A DNA stretch of 64,000 nt from Bacteroidota bacterium (lineage in GTDB: Bacteria > Bacteroidota > Ignavibacteria > Tepidaquicellales > Tepidaquicellaceae), in NCBI GenBank assembly GCA_018266835.1, contig JAFDZP010000002.1, forward strand, positions 1,215,302 to 1,279,301, written 5' to 3'. The position numbers and the translations under genes were made by a program. Positions 52,864 through 61,287 of the stretch are shown here, one piece after another (the first letter of the stretch is position 1; the number at the start of each line of letters is the position of its first letter). The notes under the pieces were generated by a model. It had not been told where the DNA came from, searched no databases, and saw only the letters and a program-made list of their open reading frames with translations.

Positions 52864-54435
52864 ATGATAAAAAAAATATTTAACACTTCTTTACTTATTC
52901 TTTTATTTGCAAGCTCGGTTTCCTTTTCACAAGAGAGCGACAATATAAAGGACGTTACAATTCTCCACTGGAATGATTTTCATGCAAGAAACCTTCCCTA
53001 CAGAGTAACTAAGAAAAACAATGATACCGGAACTGATTCAACCTATTACGTTGGCGGCACAGCGTCTATGCTTGGCTATCTGAACAAATACAGAACAGCA
53101 AACAGTCTTATCCTTAACGGCGGCGATGATTTTCAGGGAACTCCTATTTCTTCACTTACCCGAGGCAAATCACAAATAGAATTGTTAAATCTTTACAGTC
53201 TCGATGCATTCGTTGTCGGTAATCATGAATTTGATTATGGTGAACTTCACCTTGATTCTGTTTTAAAAGAGGCAAACTTCGATGTGCTATCTGCAAATGT
53301 TTTTCTTAAAACCCCAAACAGAACCATTGGAAAACCTTGGGTAACAAAAACTATTAATGGAGTTAAGTTCGGAATAATCGGATTAACAGCATTGGATTTA
53401 ATGACTCTCACAGTTCCTAAAAATGTTACGGATGTTCAGATGTTAAATACAGATTCGTTGATTAACGAAGGAATTAAATTCTGCAAAGATGAAAAGTGTA
53501 ACGTGATAGTTTTATTAACTCACATCGGTTTAGATAACGATAAAAAATTAGCAGATAAATTTTACAAAGATGTTGATATAATCGTTGGCGCTCACTCGCA
53601 TACGGCTCTTTTCAAGCCAACAATAAAAAACAATGTATTCATAGTTCAGGCAGGTTCGTATGCCAGATACCTTGGTAAACTTGACCTTAAAGTTGACGTA
53701 TCAAAAGATACAGTTCTCTCCGGATACGGCAAGTTAATTGAAACGGTTCTCGATTCTACTTCATTTGATATTCCTGCAGCTAAAAAAGTTGAAAACATGG
53801 TTGCAAGCATACAGGGAGATTTATTAAAGGTAATCGGAAAACTGAATAAAGACTGGTTCTCTTCGTATAAAATGGAATCCAATTTAGGTCAGTGGCAGGC
53901 TGATGCAATGAGAAAAAGATTTAATACTGACTTGGCTGTTCTTAATGCAGGAGGAATAAGAAAAAGTCTCCCTAAGGGTGAAATTACGGTGAACGATATG
54001 TGGGAAATAAATCCATTTGGCAATACAGTTGTGATTATAAAGCTTACAGGAAAAGCTGTAAAGCAGATGTTCAAAAATAATCTTCAGACTTATGTTAAAG
54101 AAATGGATGAGCTTGGTTCCAGCGACTTATCTATTGTATCCGGATTAAAAGTAGAGTACGACGGAAAAAAAGTTTTAGCAGGTGATGATAACTTTATAGT
54201 TTCAATAAAAACTGCTGACGGAAAAGATATAGATGATAATAAAATTTATACTATTTCAACAAACAATTATCTCGGCGGGCAGTTCAAAAAATATTACGGT
54301 GATGTTGGCGAAGAAATAATTCTCAACGATACAAATGTAATCGACAGAGATGTTATGATTGATGCAGTTATTGAACAAAAAGTTATTGAAGGCACTGTTG
54401 AAAACAGATTAATTGATATTTCAAAAAACAAATAA
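52864..54435 (+). CDS. UshA-like 5'-nucleotidase/UDP-sugar hydrolase
   Basis: This 523-residue exported enzyme has a signal peptide at about 1-22 (SFSQ). The N-terminal calcineurin-like metallophosphatase domain has ILHWNDFHA, LNGGDDFQGTP, VGNHEFDYG and ILTHIGLDND...VGAHSHT, the last with the GHSH-type His pair. The C-terminal 5_nucleotid_C domain (about 330-510) has NLGQWQADAMRKRF, LNAGGIR and NPFGNTVVIIKLTGK. It releases phosphate from nucleotides outside the cytoplasm for salvage. The following yggX gene starts 15 bp downstream, so cotranscription is likely. Confidence 0.92.
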   Translation: MIKKIFNTSLLILLFASSVSFSQESDNIKDVTILHWNDFHARNLPYRVTKKNNDTGTDSTYYVGGTASMLGYLNKYRTANSLILNGGDDFQGTPISSLTRGKSQIELLNLYSLDAFVVGNHEFDYGELHLDSVLKEANFDVLSANVFLKTPNRTIGKPWVTKTINGVKFGIIGLTALDLMTLTVPKNVTDVQMLNTDSLINEGIKFCKDEKCNVIVLLTHIGLDNDKKLADKFYKDVDIIVGAHSHTALFKPTIKNNVFIVQAGSYARYLGKLDLKVDVSKDTVLSGYGKLIETVLDSTSFDIPAAKKVENMVASIQGDLLKVIGKLNKDWFSSYKMESNLGQWQADAMRKRFNTDLAVLNAGGIRKSLPKGEITVNDMWEINPFGNTVVIIKLTGKAVKQMFKNNLQTYVKEMDELGSSDLSIVSGLKVEYDGKKVLAGDDNFIVSIKTADGKDIDDNKIYTISTNNYLGGQFKKYYGDVGEEIILNDTNVIDRDVMIDAVIEQKVIEGTVENRLIDISKNK

Positions 54436-54450
54436 AAATTTTAAACGTAT

Positions 54451-54732
54451 ATGGCTGAAGAGCGAATAGTACACTGTATAAAACTGGGAAAAGATTTACC
54501 CGGGCTGACTAAGCCGCCAATTTTAGGCGAAACCGGTCAAAGAGTTTACGATAATGTTTCAAAAGAAGCTTTCAAAATGTTTCTTGAACATTTTAAAATG
54601 GTTGTGAATGAGTACCGTCTCGATTTATCATCTCCGTCAACCGATAAAATATTCGAAGACCAGATGCAGGATTATTTCTTCGGAGCAGGAATGCAGCTCC
54701 CTGAAGAATATGTTCCGCCTACAGAAGAGTAA
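54451..54732 (+). CDS. yggX: YggX-family Fe(2+)-trafficking protein
   Basis: This 93-residue protein resembles YggX of Proteobacteria, a small iron-associated protein linked to protection and repair of labile Fe-S clusters. Aligning by eye: RIVHCIKLG (Cys9) matches the Cys-containing start of YggX, then PP...GETGQRVYDNVSKEAF matches its G-x-x-I(V)YD/N-x-VSK-x-A helix start, VVNEYRLDL matches the INE-x-x-L block, and the EEYVPP tail matches the E-GYVPP end. A hydrophobic insertion of 'PGLTK' type varies. The match is across the full length, which makes the call strong although the family is best known outside this phylum. Confidence 0.85.
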   Translation: MAEERIVHCIKLGKDLPGLTKPPILGETGQRVYDNVSKEAFKMFLEHFKMVVNEYRLDLSSPSTDKIFEDQMQDYFFGAGMQLPEEYVPPTEE

Positions 54733-54754
54733 AATTTATATTCTAATCTAATAA

Positions 54755-54774
54755 GCGCCGGTATTTTCCGGCGC
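54755..54774 (+). terminator. hairpin, weak terminator
   Basis: A 7-bp GC-rich stem (GCGCCGG 54755-54761 with 54768-54774) with a TATTTT loop is followed by ACTCTAC rather than a T-run, so it may only attenuate transcription between yggX and the phosphatase gene. Confidence 0.5.
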
Positions 54775-54793
54775 ACTCTACAAAATATTTCTA

Positions 54794-56269
54794 TTGGACT
54801 CTATATTTGATATAGATAAATATCTTACTTTACCCAAAGAGAAGTCTTATCAGTATTCTTTAGATTCTTCCAACATGAAGCTTCTAAAAGGAATGATGGT
54901 AGGCGTTATAATCTTTTTTGCTATCTCTTTTACTGTTTCTTTAGCTGAAAATGGGTTTAGCTGGGGGGCTATGATTTTGCTTGCAGACCTCATAATCCTT
55001 GTAAGCAGTCTTATTATTTATAAAAAGATATTTAACACCGGAAATATACGAAAATACGTTTACTATTTTTTTATTCTTCACGTCATAATACTCATAGGAA
55101 TTGGACTGGTTAACGGTAATATTACAAACTCGAAGAAGAACACCAATAAAAATAAGAAAAAAACCGAGCAAGTTGCCAAGGATACCGTCGTTAAAATCCA
55201 TTCTGATAGCACCGGTTCAACAAATATAAAAATAGGAACATCTGACGACAATAGTTCCGATATCTCACCGTTTATATTTTTCTTTTCAATAGCACTATTA
55301 GTATTCAGATTAAACCGCAACGATATTTTACGTTTGAATTTTATTTTCTTTATTCCCCCAATACTGGTTGATATTTTTATTTTAAAAAATGATGCCTTAT
55401 CCAATTTTCTTCCGAGCACTATAACCGCTGCTATGTTCATGGGGCTTGCTCTGTTTATTGAACACAGGAGAAAAAGAAAGTTCTTCAAAGAGTACGATCT
55501 GATGTATAAGAAGAATTACGATAACATCAGAATGAAAAAAGAGCTTGAGTATGCCCAGGCTATGCAGCTCTCAATGCTGCCGGAAAGATTTGCAGTAATT
55601 AACGGATTAGAAATTTCGGCGATATCAATTCCCGCGACAGAAGTCGGAGGAGATTATTATGATTACTTTAAATTATCCGAGGATAAAATAGGAATATTTA
55701 TTTGCGATGTATCAGGTCACGGAGTTGCAAGCGCACTACTGCTTTCAGGGATTAGAAGCTGTATGCATTTGATATTGGAAGAAACTAACGACCCAAAAAT
55801 AATTTTCACAAAACTGAACAGGGTTATACGAAAGACGCAGAGCAGGAAAATGTTCGTTACGGCAATTTTTGCAGTGATAGATATGAAAGAAAATAAATGC
55901 ACTCTATATAATGCAGGTCATCTGCCGCCTTATAAAATTTCAGGAGACTCAAACGAGATTTACAAACTGAAAAAGCATGGTATTACTCTCGGAGCAACTG
56001 ATAACATCTATGCTGACGAATCAAAAGAAGTGGTTATTGATTTCAAAAAGAGTGACAAACTGATTTTATACACTGACGGAGTTAATGAAGCACAGAATGA
56101 AAAGAGAGATGAGTACGGCATAGATAAAATTGAAGAGTTTTTAAATTCTAATTCCGATAAAAAGACAACTCAGATTATAGATGAGCTTGTTGCTGATGTA
56201 AATAAATTTACTCAAAATAAAATTCAATCAGACGATTTAACTATAATTGCAATTGAAAGGATAAATTAA
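54794..56269 (+). CDS. membrane PP2C/SpoIIE serine phosphatase
   Basis: This 491-residue protein has an N-terminal membrane region with several helices (about 29-105 and 155-220), a Lys/Asp-rich segment between them, a coiled-coil-like helix (about 230-260) and a C-terminal SpoIIE/PP2C domain. Phosphatase motifs are LEYAQAMQLSMLP, ATEVGGDYYDYF, FICDVSGHGVASALL, YNAGHLPPYK and LILYTDGVNEAQN, with the metal-binding aspartates. It would dephosphorylate an anti-sigma antagonist or another protein. The start codon is a TTG; no strong Shine-Dalgarno is visible, and an internal ATG at about codon 28 is a less likely alternative. cyaY starts 6 bp downstream. Confidence 0.9.
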   Translation: MDSIFDIDKYLTLPKEKSYQYSLDSSNMKLLKGMMVGVIIFFAISFTVSLAENGFSWGAMILLADLIILVSSLIIYKKIFNTGNIRKYVYYFFILHVIILIGIGLVNGNITNSKKNTNKNKKKTEQVAKDTVVKIHSDSTGSTNIKIGTSDDNSSDISPFIFFFSIALLVFRLNRNDILRLNFIFFIPPILVDIFILKNDALSNFLPSTITAAMFMGLALFIEHRRKRKFFKEYDLMYKKNYDNIRMKKELEYAQAMQLSMLPERFAVINGLEISAISIPATEVGGDYYDYFKLSEDKIGIFICDVSGHGVASALLLSGIRSCMHLILEETNDPKIIFTKLNRVIRKTQSRKMFVTAIFAVIDMKENKCTLYNAGHLPPYKISGDSNEIYKLKKHGITLGATDNIYADESKEVVIDFKKSDKLILYTDGVNEAQNEKRDEYGIDKIEEFLNSNSDKKTTQIIDELVADVNKFTQNKIQSDDLTIIAIERIN

Positions 56270-56275
56270 AATTTT

Positions 56276-56578
56276 ATGACAGACCAGGAATACACAACAC
56301 TCGTTACAGATGAAATGAAAAGGATTTATGACTATATAAGTGAAACTTACGGAGAGGATTTAGATTTGGAATTAGGCGACGGCATTTTAAAAATTACATT
56401 GGTTGATGACAGCAAATTAATTGTAAGCCGTCAGGCTCCCGTAAAACAATTATGGCTTGCAGCAAGACACGGAGGATTTCATTTCAATTATAAAGATAAC
56501 CAATGGCTTGATTCAAAATCAGGCGAGGAAATTTTAACAATGATGTCAAGATTTATTGACACATCATTTGAAGAGTAA
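56276..56578 (+). CDS. cyaY: CyaY/frataxin-family iron protein
   Basis: This 100-residue bacterial frataxin homologue binds iron on an acidic helical ridge and modulates Fe-S cluster assembly with IscS-type desulfurases. The fold is recognisable from the acidic N-terminal helix (DQEYTTLVTDEMKRIYDYI), beta-strand DLDLELGDGILKITLVDDSKLIVSRQAP (in parts), and the near-invariant SRQAPVKQLWLAARHGGFHF with Trp60, followed by a Trp77 and helix SGEEILTMMSRFI. These match E. coli CyaY almost motif for motif. Flanking genes are a SpoIIE phosphatase (6 bp upstream) and purE (20 bp downstream). yggX, another iron-linked gene, is one gene away. Confidence 0.88.
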   Translation: MTDQEYTTLVTDEMKRIYDYISETYGEDLDLELGDGILKITLVDDSKLIVSRQAPVKQLWLAARHGGFHFNYKDNQWLDSKSGEEILTMMSRFIDTSFEE

Positions 56579-56598
56579 CTGAAGAAAATTTTTAAGCT

Positions 56599-57093
56599 AT
56601 GAAGAAAAGCAAAGCTGTAGTAGGAATTATTATGGGTTCAGACTCTGATCTTCCCGTAATGAAACAGGCCGCGGAAATTTTAGATGAATTCAAAATTCCC
56701 TATGAAATTTTAATCACTTCGGCTCACCGCACACCTGACTTAATGGCAAGTTATTCCCGGAATGCATACAAAAGAGGAATAAAAGTAATAATTGCGGGAG
56801 CAGGAGGAGCAGCGCATTTACCCGGTATGTCAGCAGCATATTCCCCTATCCCTGTTATAGGTGTTCCAATAGAAACAAAAGCATTAAAGGGATTGGACTC
56901 GCTTCTTTCCATAGCTCAAATGCCATATGGAGTTCCCGTTGCAACGGTTGCAATAAATAATGCTAAGAATGCGGCTTTACTTGCAGTGCAAATTCTTGGA
57001 TCCTCTGATAAAAAAATTCTTGCTAAAGTTATAGCGTTCAAAAATAAAATTAAATCAGAATCAAAGAACAAAAACAAGAAACTACAGAAATGA
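56599..57093 (+). CDS. purE: 5-(carboxyamino)imidazole ribonucleotide mutase PurE
   Basis: This 164-residue enzyme converts N5-CAIR to 4-carboxy-AIR in purine synthesis. Signature segments are [20 protein letters not shown] and [17 protein letters not shown], with conserved active-site Ser and His residues, and the later [31 protein letters not shown] (in parts). The C-terminal tail is Lys-rich. Class I PurE works with PurK, which is not in this window. The stop overlaps the next gene start by 4 bp (ATGA). Confidence 0.97.
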   Translation: MKKSKAVVGIIMGSDSDLPVMKQAAEILDEFKIPYEILITSAHRTPDLMASYSRNAYKRGIKVIIAGAGGAAHLPGMSAAYSPIPVIGVPIETKALKGLDSLLSIAQMPYGVPVATVAINNAKNAALLAVQILGSSDKKILAKVIAFKNKIKSESKNKNKKLQK

Positions 57094-57716
57094 AAAAAAT
57101 TACCTTTCTCTTAATACTTTTATTTGCTGTGTCCATTAACTCTTTTGCGAAACCGAAACCAAAGAGTGAATTATTAAAGCTTGCCTCTTATATGGAAGGT
57201 TCGTTCTCCAGTCAGAAACAATCCGAAAAAGATACAAACTATTTTGATATAAGACTTCATATGAAAAGAATCTGGAAAGACAGAACAGACGGCATATGGC
57301 TTTACGTTGAGCAAGCAGTTGCATCTGCACAGCAAAAACCTTACAGACAGAGAGTTTACCATGTAACACAAATCGGAAAAAACAAATTTGAGAGCGCAGT
57401 TTACACACTGGAAAATCCATTGAGATTTGCAGGCGATTATAAAAAAGATAACGCTTTATCGGGATTAACACTTGACTCATTAAAATCAAGAGACGGCTGC
57501 TCAGTGTTTCTCACAAAAAATACTAAAGGTTATTATAAAGGTGCTACAAAAGGAAAGGATTGCCCGAGTGATTTACGCGGTGCTAAGTATGCAACATCAG
57601 AAGTAAAACTTTATAGAAACAAAATTGTAAGCTGGGATAGAGGATGGGGAGAAAAAGATGAACAAATCTGGGGAGCAACAAATGGCGGCTACATTTTTAA
57701 TAAACTGAAAGAGTAA
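57090..57716 (+). CDS. CpcT/CpeT-like (chromophore-lyase family) exported protein
   Basis: This 208-residue protein has a signal peptide ([20 protein letters not shown]) and a mature domain resembling CpeT/CpcT. It has [39 protein letters not shown] and [10 protein letters not shown] early, a middle [22 protein letters not shown] with paired cysteines, and a C-terminal [16 protein letters not shown]. In cyanobacteria the family attaches bilins to phycobiliproteins; here a periplasmic location and the absence of phycobiliprotein genes make that role unlikely, so it may bind another tetrapyrrole or lipid. It overlaps the purE stop by 4 bp. Confidence 0.8.
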   Translation: MKKITFLLILLFAVSINSFAKPKPKSELLKLASYMEGSFSSQKQSEKDTNYFDIRLHMKRIWKDRTDGIWLYVEQAVASAQQKPYRQRVYHVTQIGKNKFESAVYTLENPLRFAGDYKKDNALSGLTLDSLKSRDGCSVFLTKNTKGYYKGATKGKDCPSDLRGAKYATSEVKLYRNKIVSWDRGWGEKDEQIWGATNGGYIFNKLKE

Positions 57717-57733
57717 AAAACAAATATAAAATA

Positions 57734-57762
57734 AAAAGGCGAAGCATTGCTTCGCCTTTTTT
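57734..57762. terminator. bidirectional rho-independent terminator
   Basis: A 12-bp perfect stem (AAAAGGCGAAGC 57734-57745 with 57749-57760) with an ATT loop is flanked by A/T runs on both sides, between the convergent CpeT-like and 171-residue secreted-protein genes. Confidence 0.9.
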
Positions 57763-57782
57763 GTTTAAAAAAATATTAAAAT

Positions 57783-58298
57783 TTATTTATCAGTTTTAGG
57801 TTCTTTCTTTTCAAATTTTTTCCAGACTTTTTTCGGTACAATCTTATCCATAAGATCAAACAGTTTATCTTCTTCCTTGGATGATAAGCTCGATTTTCGC
57901 ATTGTTACAGTTCTTACCGGCTGGTCTAAATTCGGATTAGGATTACCGTAAGTAACAGTTATGCTATATTCGGGTCCGCCAATTTTCCCGTCACCTGAAT
58001 TATTCGGAGAAACTCCATCATATATTCCAATTTTCTTGATAGCGTTTGTAAGCTTTTTATGATTTGTTTTGCTGATTGTAAATGACTCTACCTGAGGAGC
58101 CATTTTATCTATTCCCTGATGATAACTTACTGAAGCGCTTCTATCGTAGTTTACCGTAACTGCATACGTTTTTTGATATTGCGGTGATACAGGTCCGCTG
58201 AAGTAATTGTAAGTGATTGTGAACCACTGAGTGTCCTGCGCAAAAGAAACCTGCGAGGCCAGAAGAAAAACTGCTAATAATAAAAGAATTTTTTTCAT
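57783..58298 (-). CDS. exported protein of unknown function
   Basis: This 171-residue protein has a signal peptide at about 1-20 (SFAQ) and a beta-rich mature part (FTITYNYFSGPVSPQYQKTYAVTVNYD, then YSITVTYGNPNPNLDQPVRTVTMRKS) with a Lys-rich C-terminus. It has no cysteines or catalytic motif. I do not recognise a family. It is convergent with the CpeT-like gene across a strong terminator and divergent from the CrtI-like gene, so it is probably monocistronic. Confidence 0.62.
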   Translation of the reverse strand: MKKILLLLAVFLLASQVSFAQDTQWFTITYNYFSGPVSPQYQKTYAVTVNYDRSASVSYHQGIDKMAPQVESFTISKTNHKKLTNAIKKIGIYDGVSPNNSGDGKIGGPEYSITVTYGNPNPNLDQPVRTVTMRKSSLSSKEEDKLFDLMDKIVPKKVWKKFEKKEPKTDK

Positions 58299-58425
58299 AT
58301 AAATTTGGTTATTTGAGTTATATCCAAAATAATTTAATTTTTTTACAATTAATATTTACAATTTCAACTTTTAAAAACTGACTTTGTTCCAATATTAATT
58401 AATTACTAACCCCAAAATCTAATTC

Positions 58426-59919
58426 TTGTCATTTACTTACGATTTTATCATTATTGGCGCAGGTCTCGGTGGATTGTCAACAGGACTACTTCTTCAGCAA
58501 AAAGGCGCAAAAGTTTTAATTCTTGAATCTCACACTGTAAGCGGCGGATGCGCTTCATACTTCAGACGAATATCAAAATCGGAGCCCATTGGAAATTTTA
58601 ACTTCGATGTCGGCGCAACAACTCTGAGCGGATTCCGGGAAGACCAGCCTTTATACAAATTTATTAAAGATACAGGAATCGAAGAAGAGGTCAGAAAAAA
58701 TTTGCACAAGCAAAGTACAGGAATTGTAATTCATAATTTACTGAACGAAAAAATTTACCGATACGCAGATGAAAATTTATGGGTAAATGAATGTATTAAT
58801 AAATTTGGTGATGTAGACGGTATGAAAAAATTCTGGCAATTAATTTTTAAGCTTGAAAGAAAAGCCTATAAGTTAATTCCTTCACTCAAGAATTTTCCGC
58901 CGACAAATTTAATGGATTATTTATCTCTTCCTAAAAATCCGAAGAATTTAAATCTGCTTTATTATCTCACTCAAACAGTTGATGATGTATTAAAGAAATT
59001 TGGCTTAGATAAAAATCTGACATTCAAAAAATTTCTCAACGAGCAGCTTATGATAACTGCGCAGGCGCACACTGATAAAGTCCCGTTTTTACCTGCTTGT
59101 CTTGCATTGAATTATCCCGCCGAAACTTATTATATAAACGGCGGAATGTACTCATTTTCCAAAATTATGCAGGATAAGTTTACACAGTTAGGCGGAGAAT
59201 TTTTTTTTAAAAACAGAGCAGAAAAAATTACAAAAGAAAACTCCTTTTATGAAGTTATTACTAATAAAGGAAAATACAGAGCAAAAAAAATTATTTCAAA
59301 TGCTCCGATATGGAATAACGAAAATTTATTTGAAAATAAAGCTGCAAAAAAGTATTTTAACATTCTTTCCGAAAAAAACTCAGAAGCTTGGGGAGCATTT
59401 ACTTTGTACTTTGCAGTAGAAGACAACTTCAGTGATTACGGTTCGCTTTATCATCAGATACATTTCAAGAGCAGCATAGCAGCATCATGTTCTATTTTCG
59501 TTTCAATATCAAGAAACGGAGACGGGCAAAAAGCTCCTGCCGGGTGGAGAACGATTACCGTTTCAACGCATATATCAAATCCCGAAGAATGGAAGAATTA
59601 CTCCGATGAAGTTTACGATGAGAAGAAAAAAATTCTGACTGAAGAAATAATGAAATCTATAGAAGAAAACTTTGATAACATCAAAAACTGCAAGAAAAAA
59701 TATATTCTGTCAGGGAGTCCAAAGTCATTTGAGTTTTATACAAATAGAAAAAATGGTTATGTCGGCGGAATGCCCATTACAATTGAGCGCAATTTTTTCA
59801 GACAAATTCCGTCTAAAACTCCAATAGAAGATTTTTATTTAGTCGGAGATACAGTTTTTCCCGGACAAGGCGCTCCTGCTGTAATTTTAGGAGCAATGAT
59901 GTTGAGTTCAAGAATATGA
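58426..59919 (+). CDS. CrtI/retinol-saturase-like FAD-dependent oxidoreductase
   Basis: This 497-residue flavoprotein belongs to the phytoene desaturase/carotenoid isomerase/retinol saturase group. The dinucleotide-binding motif is FIIIGAGLGGLSTGLLLQQ (about 7-25) with ESHTVSGGC following, and the C-terminal PSKTPIEDFYLVGDTVFPGQGAPAVILGAM (in parts) is the usual flavin-contact end. The middle contains the KIISNAPIWN segment. It would desaturate or isomerise a carotenoid or other long isoprenoid. No crtB or other carotenoid gene is here. The start codon is TTG, confirmed by the signature beginning nine codons later. Confidence 0.88.
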   Translation: MSFTYDFIIIGAGLGGLSTGLLLQQKGAKVLILESHTVSGGCASYFRRISKSEPIGNFNFDVGATTLSGFREDQPLYKFIKDTGIEEEVRKNLHKQSTGIVIHNLLNEKIYRYADENLWVNECINKFGDVDGMKKFWQLIFKLERKAYKLIPSLKNFPPTNLMDYLSLPKNPKNLNLLYYLTQTVDDVLKKFGLDKNLTFKKFLNEQLMITAQAHTDKVPFLPACLALNYPAETYYINGGMYSFSKIMQDKFTQLGGEFFFKNRAEKITKENSFYEVITNKGKYRAKKIISNAPIWNNENLFENKAAKKYFNILSEKNSEAWGAFTLYFAVEDNFSDYGSLYHQIHFKSSIAASCSIFVSISRNGDGQKAPAGWRTITVSTHISNPEEWKNYSDEVYDEKKKILTEEIMKSIEENFDNIKNCKKKYILSGSPKSFEFYTNRKNGYVGGMPITIERNFFRQIPSKTPIEDFYLVGDTVFPGQGAPAVILGAMMLSSRI

Positions 59920-59971
59920 TTTCATAAAATGGAATTGAAAACAAATATTAAAACTCGTAGGTTGTAATTCG

Positions 59972-60343
59972 ATGAGAAGCAATCTTGCTAAAATATTCAC
60001 CTGCTTCATGCTGGTAATTTTCTTCCTTAATACAAATTATGTGATGCTGTATTACGGAGTGTTCAAACTGAACCAGTCTGATCTTGCTGCTACCGTCTGC
60101 GAGAAGAAAAAAGAAGGTTGTAATGCATGCTGCTACCTTAATAAAAAAATTGAGCAGGAAAGCGACGAATCAAAAGCGACAGCAGAGAATGTAAATATAA
60201 AACTTAAACTCTCCGAGTTTACAGTATATTATTTTTATTTACCCGAAACAAGCAATTCAACTTCAATACAATTTACAGATAAGTCTTTAAATCCTTCTGA
60301 GGGATTTTATTCCCTTCCCGGCAAACCTCCGCAATTCGCATAA
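59972..60343 (+). CDS. cysteine-containing membrane-anchored protein, metal-cluster member
   Basis: This 123-residue protein has one N-terminal hydrophobic segment (FTCFMLVIFFLNTNYVMLYYGVF) and a short region with several cysteines (TVCEKKKEGCNACCYLNKKI, Cys43, 49, 52, 53), followed by a hydrophilic C-terminus. The C-x5-C-x2-CC arrangement suggests metal or redox chemistry. Family not recognised with certainty. It precedes a lipoprotein, a CDLCGC-containing outer-membrane-like protein and an HMA protein on the same strand, which points to a soft-metal-handling cluster. Confidence 0.6.
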   Translation: MRSNLAKIFTCFMLVIFFLNTNYVMLYYGVFKLNQSDLAATVCEKKKEGCNACCYLNKKIEQESDESKATAENVNIKLKLSEFTVYYFYLPETSNSTSIQFTDKSLNPSEGFYSLPGKPPQFA

Positions 60344-60441
60344 ATTAATATTGTCCCCGTTAAGATTCACAGGTGAAGTGTGTTCATTTCGCCCCTGGAT
60401 TATTAACTTTTTTTAAAAACTAATAACTTGACAAATTTTTT

Positions 60442-61269
60442 ATGCAAAAAACAAAATTTAATATTTTAGCAATATTTTTATTATTTATTTCTATTTCTTT
60501 TTTACAAGGATGCAAAGATGATACCGTTACAAACGCTCCCGGCGGACCGGATGTATCAGGTTTAATAAAACTGAATACTGTCAGCGCAATTGGCGCAAGA
60601 GCAAACGTAACATTATACTTAGAGGATTCTTTACATACAGGTTACAATAAAGTTTACGCCGTACTTTATGATTCACTTACAAATGTTCTTATTGAAGATG
60701 CGCATGTAATACCGATGCTAACAGACCATGCAACTGCAGGCCCTGTAGAGGAAGCCCCTAAAACTGCAGTAAACGGAAAGTTCCCGTTTGCATTAGTTTT
60801 TCTTTCGCCGCAGGCATTGGATAATGTAATGCACTGGAATATAAAAATCGGAGTTCATAATCACGGTGCAACAGGTGAGCCATACGGAGTTGCTACATTT
60901 GGCGGACTTCATATAAAAGATAATGTCGGCAAATATCAGGAAAAAAGTTTGCCCGGCGGAACGACTCTTTATTTATCCTATATAAATCCTAAAACTCCAA
61001 CAGCAGGATTAAACAACTTTGAATTTTTAATTAACAGCAGTTCAGATACAGTAAACTTTGCAACTGAAACATCTTATTCAATTGCCGTTAAACCTGTGCT
61101 GCTTTCAAACGGCACTGTAAGTTCATCAAATGTAAATCCTACCCCATCAGGTGACTTAGGTCATTATTTTGGCAGAGTAAATTTACCGACCGCAGGAACA
61201 TGGAGAATAAATATGTACATGACTAAAACAGGCTATTCTGATTCAACTTACTTTGATGTCGGATTTTAA
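60442..61269 (+). CDS. lipoprotein with YtkA-like domains
   Basis: This 275-residue lipoprotein has lipobox LQGC (Cys24). Residues about 38-130 and 160-275 form two beta-sandwich repeats, the second with TTLYLSYINPKTPTAGLNNFEFLIN and a closing HYFGRVNLPTAGTWRINMYMTKTGYSDST (in parts), a pattern of the YtkA/FixH-like fold often associated with copper proteins. The Met/His content (MLTDH, MHW, HNHG) could serve as a metal site. It lies 98 bp after the cysteine-rich gene and 18 bp before the outer-membrane-like gene. Confidence 0.72.
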   Translation: MQKTKFNILAIFLLFISISFLQGCKDDTVTNAPGGPDVSGLIKLNTVSAIGARANVTLYLEDSLHTGYNKVYAVLYDSLTNVLIEDAHVIPMLTDHATAGPVEEAPKTAVNGKFPFALVFLSPQALDNVMHWNIKIGVHNHGATGEPYGVATFGGLHIKDNVGKYQEKSLPGGTTLYLSYINPKTPTAGLNNFEFLINSSSDTVNFATETSYSIAVKPVLLSNGTVSSSNVNPTPSGDLGHYFGRVNLPTAGTWRINMYMTKTGYSDSTYFDVGF

Positions 61270-61287
61270 AATTTAGATTATACAAAA

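Noticed and set aside
57090-57716. Reading the CpeT-like gene as evidence of phycobilisomes
   Set aside because: Exported form and absence of phycobiliprotein or bilin genes; only fold-level resemblance can be claimed.
60428-60433. TTGACA resembling a -35 box just before the lipoprotein gene at 60442
   Set aside because: It is only about 8 bp from the start codon, too close for a usable promoter, and no -10 box follows.
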